A stretch of DNA of 64,000 bases from Alviniconcha marisindica. Its lineage: Eukaryota > Mollusca > Gastropoda > Provannidae. This document shows, in pieces, positions 20,675-33,572 of the stretch (the stretch's first letter is position 1; each line of letters starts with the position of its first letter). The notes under the pieces were generated by a model. It was not told where the DNA came from and searched no databases. It saw only the letters and a list, made by a program, of their open reading frames with translations. Position numbers and translations under genes: made by a program. The stretch lies in assembly GCA_018857735.1 (NCBI GenBank), contig JABMCL010002073.1, positions 2,181,501 to 2,245,500 of the forward strand, read 5' to 3'.

Positions 20675-22767
20675 GATGTTGACAGTGGCCACTGTCAGTT
20701 TTATACTGCCTGCAACCTCACCCCACCCTCCATCCTTTAAAAAAAAAGTTTGTTGGAAACTTTTCACCTTGTTGATGTATTGCTTTTTGGGTAATGTTAG
20801 GATAAAGATAAGTAACTGTTGTGACAGTGTAACCAACCACACAGAGAACTGCTCTGTCTTTGTTGAAGCAGTGGTGGGACAAACATGACTCAAAAATGTC
20901 ATCCAATTATCTCCATTCAGGCACCTGGGCACCTCCTTACCTTTTGTTTTTTGACGTTACATCAGTTGGCCGAGCCTTCTCTGACATGGTGACACGTTAA
21001 GCGCACACAAATCCCAAGCCAATCCCTGAACCACGTTACCACATTTTTCTGATTTAGACGATTCCAAATCGTAACTTTATTTGTTGTTTTACTTTGGAGG
21101 ATCACGTGTTAATTTGTCAATGGAAAAGACTGACGGGATGACTTCTTTTATTTGTTTCTCATTCTTGTCTTTTTGTTGGTGGTGGTTGTTGTTGTTGTTG
21201 TTGTTGTTTAGTTTCTCTCTTCTTTTTTTAAAGAGGCAATATTGTTGAAACATCTTTCACTTTTGAAGTTATTGGAACTGTATAAAGATGTTCATGTATG
21301 CTGTTATTTTAATGATGAGGTAATTGCCTGTAATGATAAAGGTGACATGGTGTTGTATTGCCTGTAACACTAAGGATGACATAGTTTTTCAGTACATATT
21401 CTGTACTCTTGAATGCTGAATTTCAGTACTTTGAGCGAGGCCATAATTTAACAAGAAAATTTCACATGATCTGGATTAACTGTGTCTTTCAAGTGAAAGG
21501 GAGTGAGCTATTGCATAAACAAACCAGAAAAACAGACTGTTCTTGGTGTGGTACATGAAGTTACTCAAGATTTAGTGGTGTATGATGCCATAAATCCTAA
21601 TACTTCATTCACTTGTTTTTGTCAGTGCTTGATAATTCCCCACCCCCCACCACACCCCATCTAAACTTTTGCCTATCTCACAGAGAATCCAGACTTTTTA
21701 AATTATTTTAATTTTATAGTTGGCTGAGCGTTTGCTTTTGTTGGATGAACATAATCTGAAACAAAATGAGGCCCAGGGCGTTCATGAAAAATTGATACAC
21801 AAGGGAGTTAATTAATCAACAACAAAGACCTTAGTCACCTACGGTAACTCTCACCTAGCATGCAAGTAAACACAAGGTACATAAACTCCACCAGAGGTAC
21901 CATAGGCGGCCCAGGTTTTTGTTGTTTTGTGTGTGTGACATCTTTGGAGCACTAATTAACTCCCTTGTGTGTTGATTCTTAGATAAACCTGTTTGCGTTG
22001 TAGTTGTATATTTTGGATTTTTGACTGTTATGTAGATTTGTATCGTGATAATGTGAATTGGCAGCAGCACAGACATATTGCCTGCAAATGTATATGTATA
22101 CAATTACTTCTAAGAAACTTGTAAGAAGATTTGTACATAGGAGAGCCACTGGTACAACAAAAAAACAGGGTGATACCAGTATACTTGGATCATACATGTT
22201 CATAATCTTCAATGTGATGCAGTAGGTGACTTTACCAAGGAGGACTGTGATATTTGTATGCTTTTTGTTTTTGTTGGTTATGGATGTGATAATCTTGTTT
22301 AAGTCAGTAAGTTCTGTTCAAAGAACTGCAGGCTTTGTTACATGGGGGAAAACAGATCAAAAAGTGCCCATCACACTGAATGCACTCAAACATTCCATAA
22401 AATGTATTTATTTTTCAAAGAACATAACTGAAGCAACATAGGGCTGTTTTTCAAGAAGTTGATTGGATCCTTCAGTTGGGATAGTGCTTGAGAGGCAGCT
22501 CATGTGCATATCTCCTGTTTCTCCACCTGTGCTTACTTTTCATATTTTGTTGTGTAAAAGACTACAGCTGAGCAGAATTTACATAGACTGAGAAAGGACA
22601 GCTTCAAGTGAGTTAGTTTCCACACAATACATTCTATCAATTCTTTTAGCATTTTGTGATAAAAATTAAATTCTTCAAAGTCTGTACTTTGGAAGTATCA
22701 GTTGCTTTCAGGATATTTCTTTGGATGGGATATCCTGACAAATTTAGAGAAGACAGAAGATGTAGGG

Positions 22768-22806
<39 letters not shown>

Positions 22807-23839
22807 GTTGGTGGGTGGGGTGGGGGATAATATTTAGTTTGAATGCAGCCACTATGTCTAAGACCCTTATTTGGCTAGAAGCAGCTGTTAAAGATATACT
22901 GGTTTCAGAATGTTTCTAATGTTTTCCATAATTTATTACCAGGATTTTGTCATCTTCTTCTGTGTGCCACTTTTCTTGTTTATGCTAGACACAGTTTTTG
23001 CACAAGTGACTGTCATCAATTCCCCTGCCAACTGGGCAGCCACACTCCATCTTTGAGGGTTGACTTTGTTTGTGCTGTATTTTGGGTGTAGCTGCCAGTG
23101 CTTGGAGGTTTTAATGTGTGCACAGATCTTAATACGTCCTATTGCACGCAGAGGCTATACAAACACCATAAGGGAGAGTGCACTGTAAATTGTAGCTGGG
23201 AGAAAAGTCCCTATCCTGGGGGGTGGGTGGGATGGAGGGGGGTCATACCTGCATCAGCATCACACTGGACACAACACTCAACCAACTGATCTGTATCCCC
23301 ACCCAAGGATTTAGTCAGTAGTAACATGCATACTTATGTTCTGGCATTATGGTTGTTTTGAAATATGTAAGTAAGTAAGTAAGTTGGTGTTTTACACCCA
23401 GTCAACCGGTACGGTTATATCAGGGCAGTTCTTGAAATATGACTACGGTATGACTTCAGACCGTAAACTGTGTATAAGGCATACACAGATGCCTGTTTGT
23501 ATGTATTGTCATTTTCTTTGTGATACCTTATGGTGAATACTTTTTTTCTCAGCAAAACTGTTGTTTTCTCAAGCGTTTGACTTCATCAGAAAGCACATTT
23601 AGTTGCAGAACACTTTTGCAGTGGTCTGTGTCGTCGGTCAGGGAAAACCAGCGCAAAGACAGTTCAGCATAGCCCTGGACTTGCGACAGACAGTAACAGT
23701 GAATAATCTGACAAGCTAATCACTTTCCTGTTTTTGTCAAGATGCAGCTGGTGCTGCAGTCCCCTAGTCATGTGATTGTCCCTGTTTCATGCGTGTCCAC
23801 TGAACATTAGTCTGTATTTCACATCTCACATGGTCATCA

Positions 23840-24470
23840 TCTTTTAATTTCTGTGCTGCTGTGGGGAAACTGTATCGACACTTGATTTTCCATGTTTTAT
23901 GGGTAGCTGCTGGATTGTAGCTTGTATTCCACCCAGACACAACCTGTAGTTCCCCGTGGTGAGGAGTTATTGATGGTGACCTGTCTCTTGATTTTCCATG
24001 TTTTATGGGTAGCTACTGGATTTTAGCTTGTATTCCACCCAGGCACAACCTGTAGTTCCCTGTGGTGAGGCCTGTCTCTTGGTTTTCCATGTTTTTGTTG
24101 CTGTTGTTGTTTTGTAGCCATTAGATATTAGCCTGCATTCCACCCAGGCATAGTCTGTAGTGCCTCGTGGGAAGAAGTTATTGACAGTGACCTGTCACTG
24201 GATTTTCCAGGTTTTTAGGTGTAGCTGCTAGATGTTAGCCTGTGTTCCACCCAGTCACCATCTGTAGTGTGCAATGGGGAGAATTTACTGGCAGTGACTT
24301 GTTGCTGGATTTTCCAGGTTTTACATGTAGCTGCCTATATTCAAAACATGTAGCTGCTATATTCCATCCAGTCACCATGTAGTGACCCAGTCACCATGTA
24401 GTGTCCTGTGGTGAAACATTTTTGATGGTGATCTGTCTCTTGAATATCCATGTTCTGTATGTATCTGTTT
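23840..24470. repeat. degenerate ~110-bp tandem repeat, 5-6 copies
   Basis: Units share TTGATTTTCCATGTTTTATG, then GTAGCTGCT, TTCCACCCAG and ACCTGTAGT. A further isolated piece lies at about 25470-25530. Confidence 0.8.
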
Positions 24471-25445
24471 TGAGCAAAGTGGGAACTTTCTTGATTCTGG
24501 GACTGAGCAGCTCAAAGTGGGAAATCCTGAACTGAGTCCTGAGTCTCAAATTGTTCTTAAGAGTAAAGAGATCATGCAAAATGTCAGTGGTCACTTTTTA
24601 AGTAGCATTGGAGTCGCCAGTATTTATCCAAGGAGAGCTTGCCACCAATTTTCTCAGGAAACTTTCAAACAGTGTGAAGGTACTGTCACAACAAAGGTAG
24701 GAAAATGATTGTGCGGCACTTAAAATTTGTAATTGCAGCCCACCTGCCATCACTTATTCTTGGATTTCAACATCCAGTCAACTGTCTAGGGTCACCTCAG
24801 GATAACACACTTGGTGAAATGCAGTCACAGACTAAGTCAATGAAACAAGACTGATCGAACAAACGGGAGGACCAGACGTGGTTTCTCCAGCAAAACTTGC
24901 ATGTACCTCCATACGTTTAACATATCTAATGCCATTTATTGACTTATTTGGGGGGAGGAAAATATGAGTCTGCCGTTGCCCTGTACAGAGGAGAACAACT
25001 GGAGCAAATAGTCTGACTGGGCCAAGACTGACAGAAATCCACAGTAGCCAGAGTTACCAGCACTTGAAAAGCAAAGTGATGCGAAAAGTATGGCATTTTT
25101 TTCTCCCTTCCTTTCATAACGGCTTCTTTTGTTGAATGTGTCACACAATTGGGGAGTAAGTGTAGTACTGAAATTTAACAGTAAACAATATTCTCTAATT
25201 TGTGCGCAGACAATTCTGAAAATATATAAGAGTTGAAAAATTAAATAGCTGTGGTTCGGTCAGTTTCAGAATCACTGTTCAGTTTAGGAATTCTCCCTTT
25301 GAGCAGCTCAGTTTTGGTGTCTGGCAAATGCGAACTTTGCTCAGAACATAATATGGGTGGTTTGGTCATTGTTCAGGTTAGGAATTCCCACTGTTAGCAG
25401 CTCAGTTCTGGCATCATGCTAATGCCTACTTTGCTCAGAACAGAA
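24468..25445. repeat. inverted repeat: one copy facing a tandem pair
   Basis: 24468-24545 read on the minus strand resembles both units of a direct pair at about 25256-25340 and 25355-25445 (core GAGCAGCTCAGTT, end ACTTTGCTCAGAAC). Confidence 0.6.
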
Positions 25446-28053
25446 TCCATTAAGATTTAATAATTTAATTATTGGCCTGTATTCCACTCAGTCACCATCT
25501 GTAGTGCACTGTGGTAAGAATGTATATAATGACATATACTTGCTTGTCAAAGCTAGTGTCTGGTTGATTTTCCATGCAAATAAGGAAAAAGATTTGTTCC
25601 TGTTTATTCATTGTGATTATTGAAATCACCAAATTTATAATATCTGGCAGCAATTTTGATATTAAAGCAACCATTTTGTTTTGCTTTTGACATAAATCCG
25701 TCCAGTTCTACCACAATTAGATTTTTTCCACTTTTTTTTTTGATTATACATTTTTCTTCTTGTTGTTTATGTAGTGTAAAGGCAAATTTACAAAATCTTT
25801 GCTGAGTTTGTTGTGAAATTTCTGTTGTAATTTTATTATTGCAATAATTTGCTTAAAATTGTAATGATGAAAGGTTAACTGTTATAAAGCACCAAAGTTA
25901 ATTCTGATATTGTGCAATTTAGAGTTTCAGACAGACACTTAAAAGAGCTAACCTTCTCAGTTCCAGTGAGAGAAACTATTTTTTGTATGTATTATTGTTA
26001 TTTTAGTCATGTAACATTATTTTGTTCATCTGCCGGATAGTTTTACCACAAAAATACCAATCATAGTGGGTTAAAAATAGCTATGGTTCAGCTTGATAGA
26101 TCATCCCTTTTCTGGAACGCTGCAACACATCAAAAGTTCACTCCACAGACATAAACAATACAGATAATTTAAAAAAAGCGACAAAAATGAAAACCATATA
26201 TCTCTTCTCTGTCTGTGACATCAAAGACACTTTCGTGACATGAAGTTAAAATGTGGAAAAGAGGGCAGAACTTGGAAAGAGCGCTCATAAAAAATTGTGG
26301 GTGATGCTGACGGGTTGTTGAATCAACAGTACTTTCAGTTGCAAATTTTTCACTGTGGATCATATTGTTTTTGTCCATCCAAGCACTGGAGAAGCTGTTT
26401 TTGATCCGAGAAGGCTAGTTCTTTTAAGACAGAAGCACACTGTGATCTTTGTTATTCATTTATCCAGGAGTCAATCAGGTGTGGAGTGATCCATTTCTTG
26501 AATGTGTTTTCACAACCAGCAAACGCTAGACAGTTCAAGGAAACAGAACTATGAAATGTAGTTGTTTTTGAATGGGAAAAATAAATGTTTAAAGAACTGT
26601 TTCACTGTTCACTCTCTCCATCTTCTTCATCCGTGTACGGAACCATGCAGGTTCCTAGGGAACATTGCAGGTTGTTTGGACTTTGGAAGTGGCTGTTCTG
26701 TTCATAATTTTGAAACTATTGACATGACATTTTAGGAGCTGTCTAGGGGTGGGGGGTGCGGGTGGGTAGGAGGCTGCAGTGCATTGTTTTAGTGAATATT
26801 TATAGGTACTGGAGGGCCTTCCATTTAAAGTGAATTTTGTGACTTGGTTTGGAATTTTGAGGCTAAAATGTTGCTCTAATGTTTCAAGGTTAAGCCGCTT
26901 TCAAATTTGGACACTGCATCAGAGTGACACAGTGAATCATTATTTAAATTCATAAGTTAAAATGCCTTCAAATGTTTGTTTTTCAGAAGAGATGCATTCC
27001 TGGATTTCGATGTTAAAAAAAAAAGAAGAAAAGGGGGCAACAGGAAGTTATAATGTCTCATTTATAATGGCTTTCCTGTGAACATTGTTCAAGCGCCTTA
27101 AGCCTTGAAATCCCAGACTGGGTCACATGTGCAACGACATCTGGTTTCGTGTACCTTGCAGTTCATTTCACCTAAGTTGGTTATGGCTTGTAGGCCCGTA
27201 CACACACCGTCCGTTTATGTGCAGAAGTGATACGTGATTTTGGTTATCAGTGGAAGTTACAAATTGCACTGCTTTGCAGCCATGAGGCCATCAGCAAAGG
27301 TTGTTCTAGCAACACACACACGCACGCACACACACACACGCACGCGCGCGTAAGGAGGCACGCGCGCGCACACACACGCACGCAAGCACGCACGCATCAC
27401 AATCACACTATCGCACGTGCATACACGCGCGTGCGCACGCACGCAAGCACGCACAACCACACACAAACTCATACCACTCAGAGAGACAATGATGGAAATC
27501 CGCTAAGCTGTCATTTCTGAAAGGGAAAGATGTATAGAGTTGTGCAGACTGTCATATTTATTTGCTTTTTGTTGTTGTTGTTGTTGTTGTTGTTGTTTTA
27601 AAGAAAGAAATGAGTCGAGTCAGCAATGCGCTTGTGTGTGTGTGCTGAGCATACATGCAATGAATAAAGCAGTGAGGCCAGAGAGGTCACGTTGCGCGCT
27701 GACAACACACGGTCTAGCTGATGCGTTAATTGTCATTGGAACCTCGCTCTTCCTCACACTTGGTTTAATAAAAACAAATACACCGCAGTCACTACCCGGA
27801 GGTGTGGTCACGCATGACTGACTCCTACAGATGCCCCAAAATGGTTGCCAGTCGCCAACAAAAACCATCGTGTGTTTTAGCCATTGTAATGGAAACGCGA
27901 AGGGAGCATATTCGTTTAATAAAGCAACTATATCTCAGTCGCTACCCAAAGGTCACAACAAATCGTGTCTTTTAGCCGTCCCGTGTAGGAAGGTATGTAA
28001 AAAGAGAATCTGACGCATTTAAAAGCTGATTATAGCCTGCTGAGCTGATGCGA

Positions 28054-28378
28054 GAGCCGGTGTGGCCTAGCGGTAAGGCGGTAGGCTAGTAAGCGGAAGG
28101 ACCTCGGTTCGATACCGCTTCGGCTCTCCTTTCTCTTCAAAAGTTGTGGTTTGTGGACACTGTCTTGTGACTTTGTCCCTCACAATTAATGAAACATTAA
28201 AATGACTCTCATTGCTGCCCATCTTAATGCAGGTCTTTCTGGTGGTGACAGTGTAGCGATAGGTATATACCCTCCCTCTTCCTCCACTTCCATACCCCCC
28301 CCCCCCCCCCCATCCTCCCCGTCCCTAATAAGCCTTATGGTTTCTGTGGACGTTAAGCACCATGTTTACTTACTTACT
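28054..28378 (+). mobile_element. tRNA-derived SINE, copy 1 (full length)
   Basis: The head has an A box (TGGCCTAGCGG) and a B box (GGTTCGATACC) with tRNA-like spacing. A ~200-bp body follows, then a 3' module CGTCCCTAATAAGCCTTATG and GGACGTTAAGCACCATG, and TTAC repeats. It is about 325 bp, a pol III-type SINE moved by an unknown LINE. Confidence 0.85.
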
Positions 28379-29396
28379 GCTGAGCTGGTGGTTGGCCGAG
28401 TTTAAAACTGGTTTAAAGATCACCGATTCCGATAGTGATTAGGCCTGTCCTTCCAGCCGTCTCTTCAGTGCAGATCTGAAGGCAGGCAGAGTCACGACTG
28501 AAAGAGCATTCGCGGGAGCAGTTCCAGAGTCGGATTGCCGACCGACTGGAAATCTGCTTCTTCTTTTGGAACTAACGTAGCCTTCGTTCATGCACTGTGG
28601 GACATGTAGGCGAGAATGCTGCACTTTCCATTTTGTCCTTTTTCTGCTAATGGCCGATTCTTCTGATTCGCCGATCCCCGTAGATTTTGTTTGTTTGTTT
28701 TGGTTTGGTTTGGTTTGGTGTTTTGTTTGTTTGTTTTGTTGTGTTTTGTTTGTTTGTTTAGGGGGTGAGGGATGGGGATATGAGCCGTCATTGTGACCTA
28801 TGTACAAACGTACAACCACGGCAAACTAATTTTCGCGTAACGCTCTGGCTCGTGATGATGCATTACCGTACCAAGTTTGGTTACAAAGGGTTTAGTGAGG
28901 CAGAAGATGCTGTCTCTGCAAAATGTTACGACCGCAGTGACCTACAACTCCACTGGAGACACTTGGGAAATCTATGGCAGGGTCACAACTTTTTAAAAAG
29001 AAAGAAAAAAGTTTTAGTATGTCAGAGATACTGGAGCTACACCGTTTCATTTTCTGTTTGCTGGAAGGGGTTGCTAACACTCTGAGTGAGGGTCGATTAA
29101 ATTATCACAAATAATGCGACATTATGTATGAACACGTAGACACTTAGTCGTCACATTATCTCTTTTACGGACAAATTTTATGACGTAAGTTGCATTTTGT
29201 TTGATCTCGCTAAACCCACCCTCACACCGAGCACAGTGGATCCAGTGAGCAACTCAAAGGCTGGTTCGGTGGATCTAATGCGCCCCTGATTGCTCTTTGG
29301 CTCATTGAGCAAGGCCGGTGTGTTGCACATATTCTCCAATGGGCAAGAAACGGTGTGCATTTGGATTCAACGGGCAAGATTTGGAATGAATGAGCA

Positions 29397-29398
<2 letters not shown>

Positions 29399-29442
<44 letters not shown>
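29399..29442. repeat. (AT)n microsatellite
   Basis: About 22 AT units, immediately upstream of the SINE-head minisatellite region. Confidence 0.95.
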
Positions 29443-29444
<2 letters not shown>

Positions 29445-29532
29445 CTATAGAGCTAAATAACAAACAAACGACTGGGCTGGGCGGGAAAATATTTATTTAT
29501 AGCTCATGAGAACTCAAGGGTGAGAAATTTGA

Positions 29533-29619
29533 CCCGGTTTGGCCAAACTGTAAGGCTTTAGGCCGGTGAGCGGACGACGTAGGTTCGATTCCCCGCTTCG
29601 ACTCTCCTTTGTCTTCAAA
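29533..29619 (+). mobile_element. SINE head that leads into the 29.6-30.6 kb minisatellite
   Basis: GGTTTGGCCAAACTGTAAGG is a mutated A box and GGTTCGATTCC a good B box. It is followed by CGCTTCGACTCTCCTTTGTC and TTCAAAA, the usual end of the SINE head. Confidence 0.65.
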
Positions 29620-30638
29620 ACTTCTTCTTCTTCTTCTTCTTCTTCTCCTTCTTCTCCTCCTCCTTTTTTCTTTTTTTTTCTTTCTTTTCTTCTTCTTCTT
29701 CTTCTTCTTCCCCGCATCGACTCTCCTTTGTTTTCAAAAGTTCTTCTTCTCCTCCTTCTTCTTCTTCTCATTCCCCGCATTGAATCTCCTTTGTCTTCAA
29801 AAGTTCTTCTTCTCCTCCTCCTCCTCCTTCTTCTTCTTCCCCGCATCGACTCTCCTGTCTTCAAAAGTTCTTCTTCTCCTCTTCCTCCTCCTCCTTCTTC
29901 TTCTTCTTCCCCGCATCGACTCTCTTTTGTCTTCAAAAGTTCTTCTTCTCCTCTTCCTCCTTCTTCTTCTTCTTCCCCGCATCGACTCTCCTTTGTCTTC
30001 AAAAGTTCTTCCTCCTCCTCCTTCTTCTCATTCCCCGCATCGACTCTCCTTTGTCTTCAAAGGCTCTTCTTCTTCTCCTCCTCCTCCTCCTCCTCCTCTC
30101 TCTCTTCCATTTCCCGCATCGACTCTCCTTTGTTTTCAAAGGCTCTTCTTCTTCTCCCCCTTCTCCTCCTCCTCCACCTCCTCCTCCTTCTCTTTCCCGC
30201 ATCGACTCTCCTTTGTCTTCAAAGGCTCTTCTTCTTCTCCCCTTTTCCTCCCCTCCATCCTCTTCCTCCTCCTCCTCCTCCATTTCCCGCATCGACTCTC
30301 CTTTGTCTTCAAAGGCTCTTCTTCTTCTCCCCCTTCCTCCTCCTCCACCTCTCTCCTCCTCCTCCTCCTTCTCATTTCCCGCATCGACTCTCCTTTGTCT
30401 TCAAAGGCTCTTCTTCCTTCTCCCCCTCCTCCTCCTCCTCCTCCTTCTCATTTCCCGCATCGACTCTCCTTTGTCTTCAAAGGCTCTTCTTCTTCTCCCC
30501 CTTCTCCTCCTCCTCCACCTCCTCCTCTTCCTCCTCCTCCTCATTTCCCGCATCGACTCTCCTTTGTCTTCAAAGGCTCTTCTTCTTCTCCCCCTTCTCC
30601 TCCTCCTCCACCTCCTCCTCCTTCTTCTTCTTCTTCGC
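29600..30638. repeat. minisatellite of SINE-head ends and CTT/CCT runs
   Basis: About a dozen units of 70-110 bp each hold CCCGCATCGACTCTCCTTTG, TCTTCAAA(A/G), then (TTC)n(TCC)n of varying length. The conserved part equals the 3' edge of the SINE tRNA-like head (29533-29619). Long ORFs on both strands here are repeat artefacts. Confidence 0.9.
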
Positions 30639-31052
30639 GGGTGCGTGTGTACGTGTGTACGCGTGTGTGTGAATGGGATGAATCCGCGCATATGCAGACC
30701 TTCGTTCCTAAGCGCCCTTGGCTCTTACGAGACGGGACACCATAAATAATCTATTGTTATTATGCAGCAACGGCGAGTCTTGACCCAGTATAGTTAGCCG
30801 GAGCCGGTCAAAGGTCTGTGGCCTGTCTTCACGCTAATTCAACGCAACCAGGACGCAGAACAGCTGAGTCTGCCGATTAACTACGATCACGTAAACTGTC
30901 CTAGGCAGCCACCCCCGGCCACATCCAAAACTTTAACAGGCAGGAGATTTAAATTATTACTGGTGCGCGAGTTTCTAGATCTACGCCGATCGACAGTCGA
31001 TGGCGCAGAGGCAAGTTAAGCACGATCGAGCGTGGTCACCGTATAGGTGGGT

Positions 31053-31383
31053 GGCCGGTTTGGCCTAGTGGTAAGGCGTTAGGCTGGTAAGCGGAAGGAC
31101 CTCGGTTCGATACCGCTTCGGCTCTCCTTTCTCTTCAAAAAGGTTGTGGTTTGTGGACACTTTCTTGTGACTTTGTCCATCACTTCCTACTGAAACATTA
31201 AAATGGCTCTCATCGCTGCCCATCTTAATGCAGAAGTCATTCTGGTGTTGACAGTGTAGCGATAGGTATATAATCTCCCTCTCCCCCCACCTCCATACCC
31301 TCTTCCCCCTTTCTCTCCTTCTCCCCGTCCCTAATAAGCCGTACGGTTTCTGTGGACGTTAAGCACCATGTTTACTTACTTAC
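31053..31383 (+). mobile_element. tRNA-derived SINE, copy 2 (full length)
   Basis: Same head (TGGCCTAGTGG, GGTTCGATACC), body and TTAC tail as copy 1. A segment resembling 18,100 follows directly (31385-31480). Confidence 0.85.
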
Positions 31384-31984
31384 GTGCTAGGCTTCGCGCC
31401 CGCCCCGAGATCTCTCCAGAGTCAAATTAATTTTGTAAAGTCTTTCGGGTGAGACCGAGATCCGGGTAAAAAGTAATTCATAAATAAATACATGAGAAAT
31501 CCAGCTGCGCATATCACATAAATATTGCCTCTTCACGAGGTCCACCTCTCCAAAAATTACTGTCCTAATAAAAACAATTATAAAAATGATCTACAACAAA
31601 TTAATTAATTAACCCGACCAGCTTACTCCACTGCCCACTATCACCCTGGTTTACTCCCATTATGACCCTAACCCCCCTCCAAGATCATACGCACCAGAAG
31701 CCTGGACTCAGCTGACACAAGAGTGGGCCTAGTGTAGCTCGCCGGATAACGTCACTAGCCTGTTACACTCGGACACCGTCCCCTCCGTACTAAAGCCCCA
31801 GTCACACCGGAGCGTACGATTGTTTGATTGGTCATGGCCAGACCGGTCGCACAATTGGTCGCCAACAATCGTGCGACCGGTCTGGCCACGACCAATCGTA
31901 GATCGCCACGACTGGTGGCACGACTGGTCGTACGACCATACTGCTACGACCCGTCTGAGACATCCTGCGACATAGTTCAGGAGC

Positions 31985-32075
31985 TGTGTGAGAGTCGAGG
32001 TGGCCGTCCTGGGCTGTCCGTCCTAACGAGCCTTCTGGTTTCCGTGGACGTAAAGCAATATTGAACCATGCTAAC
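31985..32075 (+). mobile_element. short dispersed repeat sharing the SINE tail module
   Basis: GTGTGAGAGTCGAGGTGGCC, then CTGTCCGTCCTAACGAGCCT and TTTCCGTGGACGTAAAGCA. The same unit occurs at 33360-33530 and 55192-55365. Confidence 0.6.
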
Positions 32076-32126
32076 GCACTGGACTCAGCTTGTCCCTAAT
32101 ATGTCAACTTTTTTTCTTTCTTGGTG

Positions 32127-32250
32127 CTTTACGTCCACGGAGGCGAGATGGCCTATTAGGGACGGGGACAGAGTGGGAAGGGGACGAGTGAAGGCTCGAC
32201 CGCGGAAACCGCCCGAAAAAGACAGGAGAGACCGTGGACCGCCGCCAGAA
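32127..32250 (-). mobile_element. dispersed repeat related to the SINE tail
   Basis: TGCTTTACGTCCACGGAGGC and CTATTAGGGACGGGGACAG match the tail module in reverse. They are followed by AGAGACCGTGGACCGCCGCC, which recurs at 38885-39035. Confidence 0.55.
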
Positions 32251-32859
32251 CGTATATATGTCAACTGACATCCGAGGACATTATAAGCATCACCTGAAGA
32301 ACCTCCTGCGATTTGGAATCGCCGAGCTCGAGTTTTGAACATGACCGTCGACCTTGCCGCGACTAATTTGCCTCTAGCGATTACCCACGACCTCTACGAC
32401 CAGTCGTACGCTCTTTCTGCCATTCCCGCACGATTCCCTCCTCGCTCGATCGTACTTAGCTGTCGCCGCAAACCCGGTGTGACTAGTCAACTGACATCTG
32501 AGGACATTAAGCAACACTTCACCACCGGTGTGACTGGAGCTAAAGGATACAAGGATGCACGGATATTTATTTGCCATTGACGGTAAAATGTGCGCAGGAT
32601 TTGTCTTGGTGACGCACACACGTTCACTGCATCCGGTTATTGCGGGTTCGGACAGTGCAGTCACGGTTGAGAGCACCGACGTTAAGAAGCTGTCAACATG
32701 GAGCACGCCTCATTCCGGTCAAAATGGCCTTGTTACATGTCCTTTGTGCAGAACAATTGCTAAATTTGTCTGTATGGCCGTATTTGCATCCTCACATCAT
32801 GTCTACATAAATATTCACTGATGGCAATTAACATGTAATATTTTGGTGTTCCTACATTG

Positions 32860-32975
32860 AGTACAACGAGTCACAAAGACATTGTCCATAAACCACAGCT
32901 TTCGAAGAGAAAGCCGGAGAGCAGAAGCTGAATTGAACCGGGGTTCTGCTTACCAGCCTAACGCTTTACCCATGG
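32860..32975 (-). mobile_element. diverged SINE head fragment
   Basis: Minus-strand remnant: CATAAACCACAGCTTTCGAA, TGAACCGGGGTTCTGCTTAC and CAGCCTAACGCTTTACC. Confidence 0.55.
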
Positions 32976-33024
32976 ACCTTTATCTCTCTCTATATATAGG
33001 TCCATGGCTTTACCGCTTGGTAGA

Positions 33025-33343
33025 GAGCCGGTTTGGCCTAGCGGTAAGGCGGTAGGCTAGTAAGCGGAAGGACCTCGGTTCGATACCGCTTCGGCTCTCC
33101 TTTCTCTTCAAAAGTTGTGGTTTGTGGACACGGTCTTGTGACTTTGTCCCTCACAATTAATGAAACATTAAAATGGTTCTCATCGCTGCCCGTCTTAATG
33201 CAGGTCATTCTGGTGGTGACAGTGTAGCGATAGGTATATACTCTCCCTCTTCCCCCACCTCCATACCCCCTTCCACCCATTCTCCCCGTCCCTAATAAGC
33301 CTTATGGTTTCTGTGGACGTTAAGCACCATGTTTACTTACTTT
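33025..33343 (+). mobile_element. tRNA-derived SINE, copy 3 (full length)
   Basis: Nearly identical to copy 1 over its length, including both boxes and the TTAC end. Confidence 0.85.
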
Positions 33344-33359
33344 ACCGCTTGGTCACATG

Positions 33360-33530
33360 GTTCAGGAGCTGTGTGAGAGTCGAGGTGGACGTCCTGGACT
33401 GTCCGTCCTAACGAGCCTTCTGGTTTCCGTGGACGTAAAGATTTATTGCACCGTGCTTCGGCATTGGTCACAACTTGTCCCTAATATGTCAACTGACATC
33501 TGAGGACATAAAGCATCACTTCATCATCAT
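33360..33530 (+). mobile_element. dispersed repeat, second copy
   Basis: Same unit as 31985-32075, extended by TTGTCCCTAATATGTCAACT and GACATCTGAGGACATAAAGC. Confidence 0.6.
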
Positions 33531-33572
33531 CACCGCTTGGTCAACCCTGGTCACATAGGCTGCACAAGTGAG

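Larger units (their letters stand above)
15507..28053. other. non-coding stretch downstream of the HEAT/ARM gene
   Basis: No exon-like reading on either strand. It contains local duplications (listed separately), a (TA)n run at about 16,030-16,095, CA and CT microsatellites near 16,460-16,570, a TG run at 22,769-22,805 and a CACG-rich tract at 27,310-27,460. The first kilobases may be 3' UTR, but no AATAAA lies close to the stop. Confidence 0.5.
31799..32485. mobile_element. possible inverted-repeat DNA element
   Basis: The left end is AGTCACACCGGAGCGTACGA; the right end is CGATCGTACTTAGC...CCGGTGTGACT. Just inside the left end is a hairpin (31826-31897) with ~30-bp arms around CCAGACCGGTCGCAC. 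SINE-like pieces (31985-32075, 32127-32250) lie inside. No transposase ORF is seen. Confidence 0.4.

Noticed and set aside
28054..28140. Genuine tRNA gene
   Set aside because: A and B boxes are present, but the stem pairing is poor, the unit is joined to a body and TTAC tail, and copies occur many times. It is a SINE head.
29514..30749. Several long open frames on both strands (up to 378 codons)
   Set aside because: They are translations of the CTT/CCT-rich minisatellite, with Ser/Leu/Pro or Arg/Glu runs only. No codon or domain signal.
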